14,111 nt of DNA from Candidatus Acidiferrales bacterium. Its GTDB lineage: Bacteria > Acidobacteriota > Terriglobia > Acidoferrales > UBA7541. Location: positions 1-14,111 of the forward strand of contig JASHYE010000099.1 of assembly GCA_030043155.1 (NCBI GenBank). Reading direction: 5' to 3'. The notes under the pieces were generated by a model. It saw only the letters and a list, made by a program, of their open reading frames with translations. It ran no database searches and was not told where the DNA came from. Both the position numbers and the translations under genes were made by a program. Positions 1 through 7,271 of this stretch are shown here, piece after piece (position 1 is the first letter of the stretch; each line of letters starts with the position of its first letter).

Positions 1-498
1 GCGATTTTGCGCGAAGAGGGATGGCTTTCGGAGTCCACTACAGCCGAAATCGAGCAATGGATGCGCGACGCGGCGGAGTCGTTAGGGTTGCAGGTTGCGC
101 TCCATCCAACGGGAGAAGAAAAGCCGCGTTTACGGGAGCTATTGGCGCTGATTTTTTCGTATGACGCGGCGAGAATGTTGGAATTGAAAGACAATCAGGC
201 GGTGATGGCGCGGGAGGAAGCGCGCGACGTGATTCGCGAGCTGGCCAGCCGGGTGCTGGCGGGAGGGGAAATCGATTCGGAGCGGTTGCGCGAAATCATC
301 GCTGAGCTGAAGGCGATATTCGGATCCGGTGGCCGCAAGATTTTCTATCTGCTTCGCCTGGCACTTGCGGGACGGACCGGTGAAGGCGAATTGGATCGCG
401 TTATCCTGCTGCTGGACAGAGCGGCGCAGCTTTCTTTCAGCATCCCGGTGAAGAGCGCGCGCGCACGCATGCTCGAATTTTGCGCGACGCTTCGCTGA
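1..498 (+). CDS. gltX: Glutamyl-tRNA synthetase-like protein, C-terminal anticodon-binding part (5' partial)
   Basis: The frame is open from the first base and stops with TGA at 496-498, so the N-terminal catalytic part lies outside the window. The TTG at position 7 is probably internal. The visible 165 residues are helical and charged. Near the end is GRKIFYLLRLALAGRTGEGE, followed by LDRVILLLD, which resembles the conserved GltX C-terminal pattern (K-hydrophobic-x-x-LR-x-ALTGR...G-hydrophobic...-hydrophobic-LG) of the class I Glu/Gln-tRNA synthetase anticodon-binding cage. Full GltX charges tRNA-Glu with glutamate in the cytoplasm. Only 18 bp separate it from rlmB, so the two are probably cotranscribed; gltX and rlmB are also close neighbours in Bacillus. 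The catalytic HIGH and KMSKS motifs are not visible, so a paralogue, or a non-discriminating enzyme also charging tRNA-Gln, cannot be excluded. Confidence 0.7.
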   Translation, partial: AILREEGWLSESTTAEIEQWMRDAAESLGLQVALHPTGEEKPRLRELLALIFSYDAARMLELKDNQAVMAREEARDVIRELASRVLAGGEIDSERLREIIAELKAIFGSGGRKIFYLLRLALAGRTGEGELDRVILLLDRAAQLSFSIPVKSARARMLEFCATLR

Positions 499-516
499 CG
501 AGAACAAGCGACGACA

Positions 517-1245
517 ATGGACCAACTTGCAGGAATCCATGCAGTTGAAGAGGCGCTGGCTGCCGGTCGGCCGATTCGGCGGATTGTGATCGCGCGTGGA
601 CAGCACGGCAGTCGCGTCCAGAAAATTTTGGACCTGGCGCGTTCGCGCGGCGTCACTGTGAGGTTCGAAGACCGCACGCAACTGGACCGCGCCAGCGGGT
701 CGCAACATCATCAGGGGGTGATCGCATTTGCGGCGTCGAAAGCTGCGGTGGAAATCGAAGACCTGCTGAAAACGGAAAGCCCGAGTCAACTGCTCGTTTT
801 GCTGGATGGCGTCGAGGACCCACACAATTTGGGTGCGATTGTGCGAACCGCGCTGGCGGCAGGCGCGGACGGGATAATCATTCCCGAGCGGCGATCCGCC
901 GGATTGACAGAAACGGTTGCGCGCGTTTCCGCCGGCGCTCTGGCGCATTTGCCCGTGGCGCAGGTGAAGAATTTGGCGAGGGGGATTGAGCAACTGAAAG
1001 AAGCGAACTTTTGGGTGATCGGGCTCGAAGAAAATGCGCAGAAGAACTACACGGAAGTGGATTACAAAGGGCGCATTGCGATTGTCATGGGCAGCGAAGG
1101 CGCGGGATTGCATGAGCTGGTGCGCAAGCGCTGCGACTTTGTGGTTTCCATTCCGACGAGCGGCCCGGTAGGTTCGCTCAATGTTTCAGTGGCCGCCGGA
1201 ATTGTGCTGTTTGAAATTGTGCGTCAGCGCAGAAGCGCGTCGTGA
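517..1245 (+). CDS. rlmB: 23S rRNA (guanosine-2'-O-)-methyltransferase RlmB (SpoU/TrmH family)
   Basis: This 242-aa protein has the usual RlmB length and order. An N-terminal substrate-binding domain (about residues 3-74, ending HHQGVIA) is followed by a SpoU knotted methyltransferase domain. All three SpoU motifs are present: motif 1 at about 97-111 (DGVEDPHNLGAIVRT, with Asn104 and Arg110), motif 2 at 189-198 (IVMGSEGAGL), and motif 3 at about 212-229 (IPTSGPVGSLNVSVAAGI). RlmB uses S-adenosylmethionine to 2'-O-methylate G2251 in the P-loop of 23S rRNA. The ATG at 517 has no strong Shine-Dalgarno and sits 18 bp after the gltX-like stop, so reinitiation within an operon is likely. It ends 11 bp from the convergent apt gene with no visible terminator. 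Family assignment is secure. The exact target nucleotide follows from family resemblance, since TrmH-type paralogues share the fold. Confidence 0.93.
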   Translation: MDQLAGIHAVEEALAAGRPIRRIVIARGQHGSRVQKILDLARSRGVTVRFEDRTQLDRASGSQHHQGVIAFAASKAAVEIEDLLKTESPSQLLVLLDGVEDPHNLGAIVRTALAAGADGIIIPERRSAGLTETVARVSAGALAHLPVAQVKNLARGIEQLKEANFWVIGLEENAQKNYTEVDYKGRIAIVMGSEGAGLHELVRKRCDFVVSIPTSGPVGSLNVSVAAGIVLFEIVRQRRSAS

Positions 1246-1256
1246 GCGAAAAAGAG

Positions 1257-1778
1257 CTACTTATCGTATTGAATCAGTGAGAAGACTTCGGTGCCGTTCA
1301 GCTTCTCGCGGCCTTTCAGAAAGCTCAACTCAACAGCGAATGCAGCGCCGGCAACCTCAGCTCCCAGGCCGCTTATTAGTTTCACGGCTGCTGCAGCGGT
1401 TCCTCCAGTGGCCAGCAAGTCGTCGCATACCAGTACGTGCTCGCCAGGCTTTACAGCGTCCTGATGGATTTCCAGTTTGTCCGTCCCGTACTCCAGTTGA
1501 TAGGTGATTTGCTGCGTTTTCCACGGCAGCTTGTTGGCTTTGCGGACGGGAACAAATCCGGCGCCGAGGCGATAGGCAAGCGCGGGCGCGAAGATGAATC
1601 CGCGAGCCTCAATTCCAGCGACGATATCGATATGCTTGCCGGCAAATTTCTGGCACAAGCTGTCAATGAGGGCGTGAAAGCCTTTCTTGTCCTGCAGGAG
1701 CGTAGTTAAATCATAGAAGAGAATGCCGGGCTTGGGGTAATCGGGCACTTCGCGAATCAGCTTCTTGAGTTCGTTCAT
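1257..1778 (-). CDS. apt: Adenine phosphoribosyltransferase
   Basis: This 173-aa enzyme matches the APT family in length and motifs: EARGF at 57-61, [11 protein letters not shown] at about 75-85, and the PRPP-binding loop [13 protein letters not shown] at 117-129. It makes AMP from adenine and phosphoribosyl pyrophosphate in the cytoplasm (purine salvage). The frame is open 27 codons further upstream, but I chose the ATG at 1778. It begins [19 protein letters not shown] as typical APTs do, and it is preceded by a good Shine-Dalgarno (GGAAGGAAG, 1784-1792). The longer version would run into the end of acyP. It lies 16 bp downstream of acyP and is probably cotranscribed with it. It converges on rlmB. 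Confidence 0.95.
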   Translation of the reverse strand: MNELKKLIREVPDYPKPGILFYDLTTLLQDKKGFHALIDSLCQKFAGKHIDIVAGIEARGFIFAPALAYRLGAGFVPVRKANKLPWKTQQITYQLEYGTDKLEIHQDAVKPGEHVLVCDDLLATGGTAAAAVKLISGLGAEVAGAAFAVELSFLKGREKLNGTEVFSLIQYDK

Positions 1779-1794
1779 TTCAACTTCCTTCCGA

Positions 1795-2088
1795 TCAAGG
1801 ATCGCGCTCGATGGAAAAATTGGACGAAAATCTCTCTTCCACGCTAGCTTCTTCGTCAATCACTTCGGCGACCGAAGCGCCATGTGGCCCGCGCTCCAGT
1901 TCCCGCCGCAGACGGGAGAGTTGGGACGAGGAGCCGATGGCGTAGACTTCCACGCGGCCGTCGCGAAGATTCTTCACGTATCCGGCAATGCCTATGCGCG
2001 CGGCCGCACGTTGCGTGAAATAGCGGTAGCCGACCCCCTGCACCATGCCGGTAACGCTGAAACGCTTCGCGACGCTTGCCTCGGCCAA
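1795..2088 (-). CDS. acyP: Acylphosphatase
   Basis: This 97-aa protein has the compact acylphosphatase fold signature. [10 protein letters not shown] (15-24) carries the phosphate-binding loop and catalytic Arg22, and [15 protein letters not shown] (36-50) supplies the catalytic Asn40. It hydrolyses carboxyl-phosphate bonds such as those in acetyl phosphate or 1,3-bisphosphoglycerate. The start appears to be TTG at 2088, preceded by a purine-rich stretch (GGTGGGCGGGAA). An in-frame stop lies shortly upstream, and the only other upstream option I see is a CTG. It is the first gene of a probable acyP-apt pair; a candidate promoter lies at 2113-2141. The combination with apt has no obvious biochemical logic. 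The tail (about 83-97, [14 protein letters not shown]) is slightly ragged but ordinary. Confidence 0.9.
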   Translation of the reverse strand: MAEASVAKRFSVTGMVQGVGYRYFTQRAAARIGIAGYVKNLRDGRVEVYAIGSSSQLSRLRRELERGPHGASVAEVIDEEASVEERFSSNFSIERDP

Positions 2089-2112
2089 TTCCCGCCCACC
2101 TGACAGGGGAGG

Positions 2113-2141
2113 ATTTTACCAGAGCTGTTCAGATGCGCCAG
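2113..2141 (-). promoter_or_regulatory. Candidate sigma-70-type promoter of acyP-apt
   Basis: On the minus strand, CTGGCG (-35, 2136-2141, 3 of 6 consensus bases) is 17 bp from TAAAAT (-10, 2113-2118, 5 of 6). Transcription would start near 2106, leaving a leader of about 17 nt before the TTG start of acyP. The position and -10 are good but the -35 is weak. Confidence 0.35.
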
Positions 2142-2154
2142 AGCGTTCTATGTA

Positions 2155-2167
2155 GTGCAGGCTGCAC
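2155..2167. repeat. Short perfect inverted repeat in the acyP / PEP-CTERM intergenic region
   Basis: GTGCAG, a single G, then CTGCAC form a perfect 6-bp palindrome in the 243-bp region between the divergent acyP and PEP-CTERM genes. Flanking TATG and ATA partly extend the symmetry. It lies about 14 bp upstream of the candidate acyP -35 and could be an operator, but palindromes of this length also occur by chance. The rest of this intergenic region shows only a weak + strand promoter-like pair (TTGCAT at 2183-2188 and GAAAAT at 2205-2210). Confidence 0.25.
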
Positions 2168-2331
2168 ATAAGGCGAAAACATTTGCATTGCGGGCGAAGG
2201 TCATGAAAATGGGCCGCGCGAAGTATGTGCAAGTGGCTGACGGCGTGGCCTTTAAATCTGTGAGGTGGTGAATGGAATTGGACTGCCACGTGCTGGTGAA
2301 CCCTTCTTGTCCCGTGTTCCGAGGAGATGCT

Positions 2332-2802
2332 ATGAAACTGCGCTATGCTCTGTTGATTGCTCTTGCCTGTCTTTTTGCCGCCCCGTTCGCGCAGGCATCG
2401 CCTGTGGATCCGTCGGTAATTGTCAATAAGAAGGGCGGAGATGCGATCACTTTTTCGAAGAATTCGATCACGGACCCGTTGGTAATAACGTTAAACGCCC
2501 AAGGATTGCTGCCCCTCGAGTACATAGACTATACGGGTCCGACGCGTCAGAATCTTTATATAGCGCTGGCCGGCTCGCTCCCATTCGAAACGTTCACTTG
2601 CGGACCATCTAACATTTTCACGGGATGTGACCTTGTCAGCACCGTGGGCACGGCGTTCAGCGACGATGTCGAACTCAAGTTCCTTGGAACGCTTACGGCA
2701 GGGACCTACGGCATTCAGGTCAGCTCGGCGCCTGAGCCGGCTACAATTTTGCTGCTGCTAACCGGCGGCGCGATGCTGATCGGCTTTGGCCGCAAGTGGT
2801 AG
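2332..2802 (+). CDS. Small secreted PEP-CTERM sorting-domain protein
   Basis: This 156-aa exported protein begins with a textbook signal peptide: MKLRY, a hydrophobic core ALLIALACLFAAPF, and a likely cut after AQA near residue 22. It ends with a PEP-CTERM tail: PEPATILLLL, a further hydrophobic stretch, then a short basic GRKW end. In this system an exosortase recognises the tail and processes the protein at the cell surface. No exosortase gene lies in the window. The mature part is beta-rich, with two cysteines (TCGPSNIFTGC) that could form a disulfide; I recognise no family. ATG 2332 is preceded by GAGGAG at 2321-2326. An in-frame ATG at 2272 also has a good Shine-Dalgarno (GAGG, 2262-2265) but would give an atypically long pre-signal region. 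The gene converges on the kinase with a 16-bp gap. Confidence 0.85.
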   Translation: MKLRYALLIALACLFAAPFAQASPVDPSVIVNKKGGDAITFSKNSITDPLVITLNAQGLLPLEYIDYTGPTRQNLYIALAGSLPFETFTCGPSNIFTGCDLVSTVGTAFSDDVELKFLGTLTAGTYGIQVSSAPEPATILLLLTGGAMLIGFGRKW

Positions 2803-2818
2803 GCTGTCGCGCCGATTC

Positions 2819-5644
2819 CTAAGGCCTTTTGGCTGAGAATTCTTTGATCAGTGCGGTAAATTTCGGGTTGCTGTGCAAGTTTTCCAATACCTGATCGCCA
2901 GAAGCATAATCCGCAGGGTAGTGCTTTTCCAGGGCCTCGCGTAGCACTTTCAATGCGCTGTCTTGCCGGTTGAGAATGGCGTCGACTTCCGCCTCATAAT
3001 AGATGTAATCCACGTTGCTCTTCTCCAAGGCGCGGGCACGACTGATGAAGGTGTCAGCCTGTTGCGCGTTGCCTATTTTCGCGTAGGAGAGGGCGATTTG
3101 CGCCATCGTCGAGGCGCTCTGCGGATTGGTTTGCAGTTCTTTGTACCCCAGCGCGATAGCCTGCTGATAGGTCTGGGTGGCTTTATCCCGCTGACCGGAC
3201 CAGCGATAAGCGTCCGCCAGATTGACAACCACCTCAGAATCATTGGGATTGAGCGCCACAGCTTTTTCGTAAGCAGCGGCAGCCTGCGTATATTGCTGCA
3301 AGAAAAAGTAAGCTGTTCCCAGATTGGAGTAGGTGGTCCAGTAAGGCTCGATTTGGAGCGCCTTCTGGAAATAAAAAATGCATTCCTGATATTTGCCTTC
3401 GCGGAGATAAACGTTGCCGATGTTTTCGTATCCGACGTCGACATCCGGAGCAAGCACTGTGATTTGATGGAAAGCTTCCAAAGCCCTGGTGTAATCACCT
3501 TGCTCGAAGTAGGCGTTTCCAATTTCGTTCTGGTTATCCCAGAAATATGGGTTGAGCTGGATGGCCTTTCCAAACGATTTCATAGCGTCGGGCGCGTCTC
3601 CACTCTCCAGGTAAACATCGCCAAGCCGGCGATAGACCTCATCTGATTTGGGGGCGAGGGCAGCGGCGCGCTTCAATTCCGCTACCGCTTCATTGTATTT
3701 TCCAGTGGCGCTATATGCGCCGCCCAATGCAAAGTGAACTTCCGGCAGATTGGGGTTGAGTTGCTGGGCTTGTTGTGCGGCCGCCAGAGCCTTCTCGGTC
3801 CAAAAGCTATCTTTCTTGATCGTGTTGTACATCGCCAGACTCGCGTCAGCCACGCCTGTATAGGCGAGCGCGAACGAAGGGTCCTTGGCGGCAGCCTGAG
3901 TAAAATAGTCCAGCGCGGATTGAATGTCTTTGGACTGCTGACCGCGAAGAGCATCGCGGCCGCGCAAGTAGAGGTCGTAGGCAGCCGCGTTGTCGGTGGG
4001 GCGGGCAGCAGCGCGAGCCATTTCGTCGCCCGTGGGATTCAGATCGAGCGCGGAAACGAGCTGGTTATAGATTTGATCTTCGATAGTGAAAAGATCGCCG
4101 GTGACGCCATTGAATTCCTTGCTCCACAACCGGTTGCCATCCGTGGCATCCTCCAAGTTCATGATGACGCGAATCTGATCGCCGGAACCTTGAAGCATTC
4201 CCTGAACCAGCAAATTTGCGCCGAGAGCGCTGCCGAGCTGAGCAAGGGATTCATTCTGATTGATCTTGGCGGCGTCAGAGGACGTCATGCGAACGTCTTT
4301 CAGTTGAAAGAGCTTGGCGGAAAGCGCTTCCTGGATGCCTTCGGCAAGATAGCCAAGCTGATGAGCGTCGCCCAGCACTTGAAGCGGCAGGACGGCGATG
4401 AATTTACCGCTGGAGATTGGCGGTACGCCAGCAGGCCTTGCAACGGCGGATGAGGCGGTGGACGGCGCGGCTGGACGAAAAATGTGGCGAACGGACGGAA
4501 TAGAAATAAGCGCGGCTAGGAGAATTACTGCCCCGGCAGCGATCCACCAGAGCTTCGGAACGGCAGATAGCCGCGCTGGCAAGCTCTTCGTTGCCGGCGT
4601 AACGTGCCCGGCGCGCAAATCCGAGAGAATATCGCGCGCCTCTTGGTAACGATGCGCGGGATCACGCTCCAGGCAACGAAGGATGATGCGCGAGAAATAA
4701 TCGGGCAGTTCGGGATTGAGCTGCTTCGGATTCGGGGGCTTTTCCTTGACGCGGCGGTACATGATCTGCAGCGTCGAATCGCCCTTGAACGCGTCCTCGC
4801 CCGTGACCATCTCAAACAAAATCAGCCCGAGGGCATACAGATCCGAGCGCTTGTCGATCTGGCCGCCTTCGACCTGCTCCGGCGCCATATAGCGCGGCGT
4901 GCCGAGGTATTGGCCCGTTCGCGTCATTCCCGCGCTCGTGGATTCGAGCGATTTGGCGAGGCCAAAATCGGAGACGTAAACGTGATCGCCCGCTCCCATC
5001 AGAACATTTTGCGGTTTCAGGTCGCGGTGAATGATTCCTTCGGAATGCGCGGCATCGAGCGCTTCACAAAGCTGCTGTGCGATGTTCTGCGCGCGATCGA
5101 TTGGCATTTTCCCGGAGTGAAACAGATGATGCAGGTCTGGCCCGTCCACAAAGGCCATGGAAATGAACTTGACTCCGTCGGCTTCGCCCAAATCGTGAAT
5201 ACGCAGGATGTTCTTGTGAGAGATACGGCTGGCGAGGAGCAGCTCCTGCTTGAAGCGCTGCATAGCATTGGGATCGCTGCTCAACTCAGGCTGAAGGACT
5301 TTGAGGGCGATAGCGCGGTCCAGTTCATTGTCATGGGCTTTGTAAACGCGGCCCATGCCCCCTTGGCCGAGCATTGCTTCGATGCGGTAGCGATGGCCCA
5401 ATTCGTCGCCCGGCTCAAGTACGCCGTACATGGCCACGGCTGTACGAGCGCCCGTGCGCGACGCGGAGCCGTGAGAGGAAGGTCCCCGTCCTTCGGCAGA
5501 AAGCTTTTTAGGGGCAGAAACAGACGTGATAGGCAGCGCGTCCAGCGTTCCATCGGCATCGAACTGCAAGTCAAACGATGAGCCGCACTTCGAGCAGGCC
5601 GATGATTGGTCGGAGTTCTCGGTTCGACATTGGGGGCAGATCAC
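2819..5644 (-). CDS. Transmembrane Ser/Thr protein kinase with zinc ribbon, TolB-like domain and TPR array
   Basis: This 941-aa protein has, in order: a zinc ribbon (residues 2-24, CPQC and CSKC, Cys3/6/17/20); a variable linker; a Hanks-type kinase domain (about 86-343); one TM helix (about 365-385); a TolB-like/adenylate-cyclase-associated domain (about 414-535, FIAVLPLQVLGD... to ...LWSKEF); and a long TPR array (about 554-915). Kinase residues look intact: glycine loop GQGGMGRV, Lys115 in ALKVL, HRDLKPQN (catalytic Asp208), DFG 226-228, and APEQ. It is therefore probably an active RD kinase with a cytoplasmic N-terminus and an external or periplasmic TPR sensor or scaffold. I chose GTG at 5644, which puts the zinc ribbon at the N-terminus and has AGGA 6 nt before it. 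The 76-codon upstream extension looks non-coding and overlaps the divergent gene's signal-peptide region. Signal and substrates are unknown. This architecture is common in Acidobacteriota. Confidence 0.9.
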   Translation of the reverse strand: MICPQCRTENSDQSSACSKCGSSFDLQFDADGTLDALPITSVSAPKKLSAEGRGPSSHGSASRTGARTAVAMYGVLEPGDELGHRYRIEAMLGQGGMGRVYKAHDNELDRAIALKVLQPELSSDPNAMQRFKQELLLASRISHKNILRIHDLGEADGVKFISMAFVDGPDLHHLFHSGKMPIDRAQNIAQQLCEALDAAHSEGIIHRDLKPQNVLMGAGDHVYVSDFGLAKSLESTSAGMTRTGQYLGTPRYMAPEQVEGGQIDKRSDLYALGLILFEMVTGEDAFKGDSTLQIMYRRVKEKPPNPKQLNPELPDYFSRIILRCLERDPAHRYQEARDILSDLRAGHVTPATKSLPARLSAVPKLWWIAAGAVILLAALISIPSVRHIFRPAAPSTASSAVARPAGVPPISSGKFIAVLPLQVLGDAHQLGYLAEGIQEALSAKLFQLKDVRMTSSDAAKINQNESLAQLGSALGANLLVQGMLQGSGDQIRVIMNLEDATDGNRLWSKEFNGVTGDLFTIEDQIYNQLVSALDLNPTGDEMARAAARPTDNAAAYDLYLRGRDALRGQQSKDIQSALDYFTQAAAKDPSFALAYTGVADASLAMYNTIKKDSFWTEKALAAAQQAQQLNPNLPEVHFALGGAYSATGKYNEAVAELKRAAALAPKSDEVYRRLGDVYLESGDAPDAMKSFGKAIQLNPYFWDNQNEIGNAYFEQGDYTRALEAFHQITVLAPDVDVGYENIGNVYLREGKYQECIFYFQKALQIEPYWTTYSNLGTAYFFLQQYTQAAAAYEKAVALNPNDSEVVVNLADAYRWSGQRDKATQTYQQAIALGYKELQTNPQSASTMAQIALSYAKIGNAQQADTFISRARALEKSNVDYIYYEAEVDAILNRQDSALKVLREALEKHYPADYASGDQVLENLHSNPKFTALIKEFSAKRP

Positions 5645-5683
5645 GCCTAGTCCTGCTCTTTCCCCGGACGATGAGGTTATGGG

Positions 5684-5712
5684 ATTATCACCCACAGTAC
5701 GTGCCCCTGCAA
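5684..5712 (-). promoter_or_regulatory. Candidate promoter of the Ser/Thr kinase gene
   Basis: On the minus strand TTGCAG (5707-5712) and GATAAT (5684-5689, 5 of 6 consensus) are exactly 17 bp apart. The -10 lies 40 bp before the GTG start, leaving a leader of about 32 nt that carries the AGGA ribosome-binding site. It sits in the 94-bp gap shared with the divergent LolA-like gene, so the two genes could be coregulated. Confidence 0.45.
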
Positions 5713-5738
5713 GCTTGGCCGTGCGAGGGGAGGTTTTT

Positions 5739-6578
5739 GTGCATCTAAATCGGAATATGGCGCTCAAATTCATCGGTGGGGGGATTCTGGCAACAATTAT
5801 GGCCATTTCCGCTGCTCCTGCGCGCGCGCAGAGCGCCGGGCCCATAACTCCGCCGCCGAGCTTCGAGCTCAAGAAGATTCCCGCTAAGCCTGAACCCGCG
5901 CCTCCCCCGCTTCCCGCAGACGAAATTATTCAGCGTTTCACACAAAACGAAGACTTGAACAAGAAGCTCTACGATGCGGACATGCTCGATCAGACCCTTA
6001 AAGTGGAAGAGCTGGCTTCGGGAGGAGGTACCTACGAACTAGCGAGCCAGGAATACACGAAGCCCGATGGCGAGCGCTATGAAAGTGTGCTGAAGGCGCC
6101 GGCATCCGATTTGCATTACACGGAGTTCTCGCTCGAAGATGTGAAGTTCCTTGCGGGGCTGCAATTGTTTTTCCTGACCACGGAAAATTTGCCGGAATAC
6201 AAACTGTCTTACGAAGGCAAGGAGAAGCTCGACCAAATCACAACGTATGCCTTCCGCGTGCAGCCGAAACAGCTTTTGAGCAAGCCGCTCTTCGACGGAG
6301 TGGTATGGATCGACGATCAGGACTTCTCGATCGTGAAAAGCTACGGGCAATACCTGACCGATACCGGGAATTTCGCGGCCAGCTTTCCTTTTCAAATGTT
6401 CGACGTTTACCGTGAAAATATTCAGGGGCATCTTTGGCTGCCTACCTACATTCGTTCGGACAGCGAGGTAAAGGCGCAGCAGGGCACGGTTCCTATTCGA
6501 TTGATTGTGCGCTCGTCGAACTTCAGGCCAAATACAACCCCTGCGAACTCTACTTCCGCGAAGCCCTCCGCGCAGTGA
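5739..6578 (+). CDS. Exported LolA-like (outer-membrane lipoprotein-sorting-like) protein
   Basis: This 279-aa protein starts with a signal peptide: n-region with Arg and Lys, hydrophobic core FIGGGILATIMAISAAPA, and a likely cut after ARA at residue 30. A proline-rich linker (about 35-60) follows, then a beta-rich domain. Features such as YELSYEGKEKLD-type strands (here YKLSYEGKEKLD), YAFRVQPKQL, GVVWIDDQDFSIVKSYGQ and FDVYRENIQGHLWLPTY resemble the LolA/LolB-like half-barrel fold of proteins annotated as outer-membrane lipoprotein-sorting proteins. A role in binding a lipid-like ligand in the periplasm is inference only. I chose GTG at 5739 because GAGGGGAGG at 5725-5733 lies 5 nt before it; ATG 5757 is the alternative and has a poor ribosome-binding site. 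It diverges from the kinase, and its 3' end overlaps the convergent HAD gene by 29 bp. Confidence 0.75.
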   Translation: MHLNRNMALKFIGGGILATIMAISAAPARAQSAGPITPPPSFELKKIPAKPEPAPPPLPADEIIQRFTQNEDLNKKLYDADMLDQTLKVEELASGGGTYELASQEYTKPDGERYESVLKAPASDLHYTEFSLEDVKFLAGLQLFFLTTENLPEYKLSYEGKEKLDQITTYAFRVQPKQLLSKPLFDGVVWIDDQDFSIVKSYGQYLTDTGNFAASFPFQMFDVYRENIQGHLWLPTYIRSDSEVKAQQGTVPIRLIVRSSNFRPNTTPANSTSAKPSAQ

Positions 6579-7239
6579 GAAACAGCTTCGTTTCCAGTGG
6601 AACCAGAAGCTCAGGCAATTCTGTAATCGAATCCAGCAACCAATTGGGCCGTGCTGCTTTTAACTTGGCTGAAGTGGGAAATGCCCCAGGCACGCCAATC
6701 GAGCGAACCCCAGCGCGACGGGCCATCTCAATATCTTCGGGTGTATCGCCAACGTAGACACAATCCGCCGCTCTGATTTGCATGCAGCGCAACGCCGCGC
6801 GCAACGGTGCGGGATGCGGCTTGCGCCTCAATGCGTCCTCGGAACAGATGCACGTGGGGAAGAGCGCGGTCAGCCGAAAATGCCGAAGCTGCCGGAGCAC
6901 GCGCTTGCGGTCGCCGCTCGTGACGAGACCGAGAGCGAATGAACGACTCAAGCGGTTCAGCACAGAGCGCGCGGCAGGCAGCAGTCGCGGATTTTCGTGC
7001 TTATAAGCGGCAGTCCATAATCGGTCAGCCTGAGTCCATTGGCGCCGCGGAATTCCTGCTGCTCGATAAACGCGATACCAGTCGGGAGAATAGTGGCGAT
7101 GGAGCTGCGCATCGGAGAAATCAATTGTGAGGGCCCGAAACATTGCGCGATAGGCGCGAAAATCCGCGTGAAAAGAATCGATGAGCGTGCCGTCCCAGTC
7201 GAAGAGGACTGCCCGCGCGGTGGTACGTTCGGGTTCCAC
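6550..7239 (-). CDS. HAD-superfamily hydrolase, phosphoglycolate phosphatase-like
   Basis: This 229-aa protein contains all four HAD motifs: I, FDWDGTLID with nucleophile Asp14 and acid Asp16; II, LVTSGDR with Ser108; III, Lys140 in RRKPHP; and IV, VGDTPEDIEMA with Asp165 and Asp169. Residues about 20-90 form a helical cap, as in the beta-phosphoglucomutase/phosphoglycolate phosphatase subfamily. It should hydrolyse a small phosphorylated metabolite in the cytoplasm; the substrate cannot be read from sequence. The C-terminal 20 residues are basic and probably disordered, and they overlap the LolA-like gene's end on the other strand. The start is GTG at 7239 with no visible Shine-Dalgarno. It lies 32 bp downstream of the PilZ gene, so cotranscription is likely. 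Confidence 0.88.
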   Translation of the reverse strand: MEPERTTARAVLFDWDGTLIDSFHADFRAYRAMFRALTIDFSDAQLHRHYSPDWYRVYRAAGIPRRQWTQADRLWTAAYKHENPRLLPAARSVLNRLSRSFALGLVTSGDRKRVLRQLRHFRLTALFPTCICSEDALRRKPHPAPLRAALRCMQIRAADCVYVGDTPEDIEMARRAGVRSIGVPGAFPTSAKLKAARPNWLLDSITELPELLVPLETKLFLTARRASRK

Positions 7240-7271
7240 GCAAGCAGATTACAGAATGAGCGGAGAAAATT

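Noticed and set aside
139..1113. Long minus-strand open frame (324 codons) opposite the gltX-like gene and rlmB
   Set aside because: It is antisense to two well-recognised genes, has no recognisable domain, and its composition (many Arg, His, Gln, Cys) is typical of a shadow frame in GC-rich DNA.
2963..5581. Several plus-strand open frames of 227-325 codons opposite the kinase gene
   Set aside because: All are mirror frames of a confidently identified kinase/TPR protein and show no domain, signal or ribosome-binding site of their own.
5645..5872. Upstream extension of the kinase reading frame
   Set aside because: It contains no recognisable domain, overlaps the promoter region and the divergent gene's signal-peptide coding part, and would place the zinc ribbon internally; GTG 5644 has a good ribosome-binding site.
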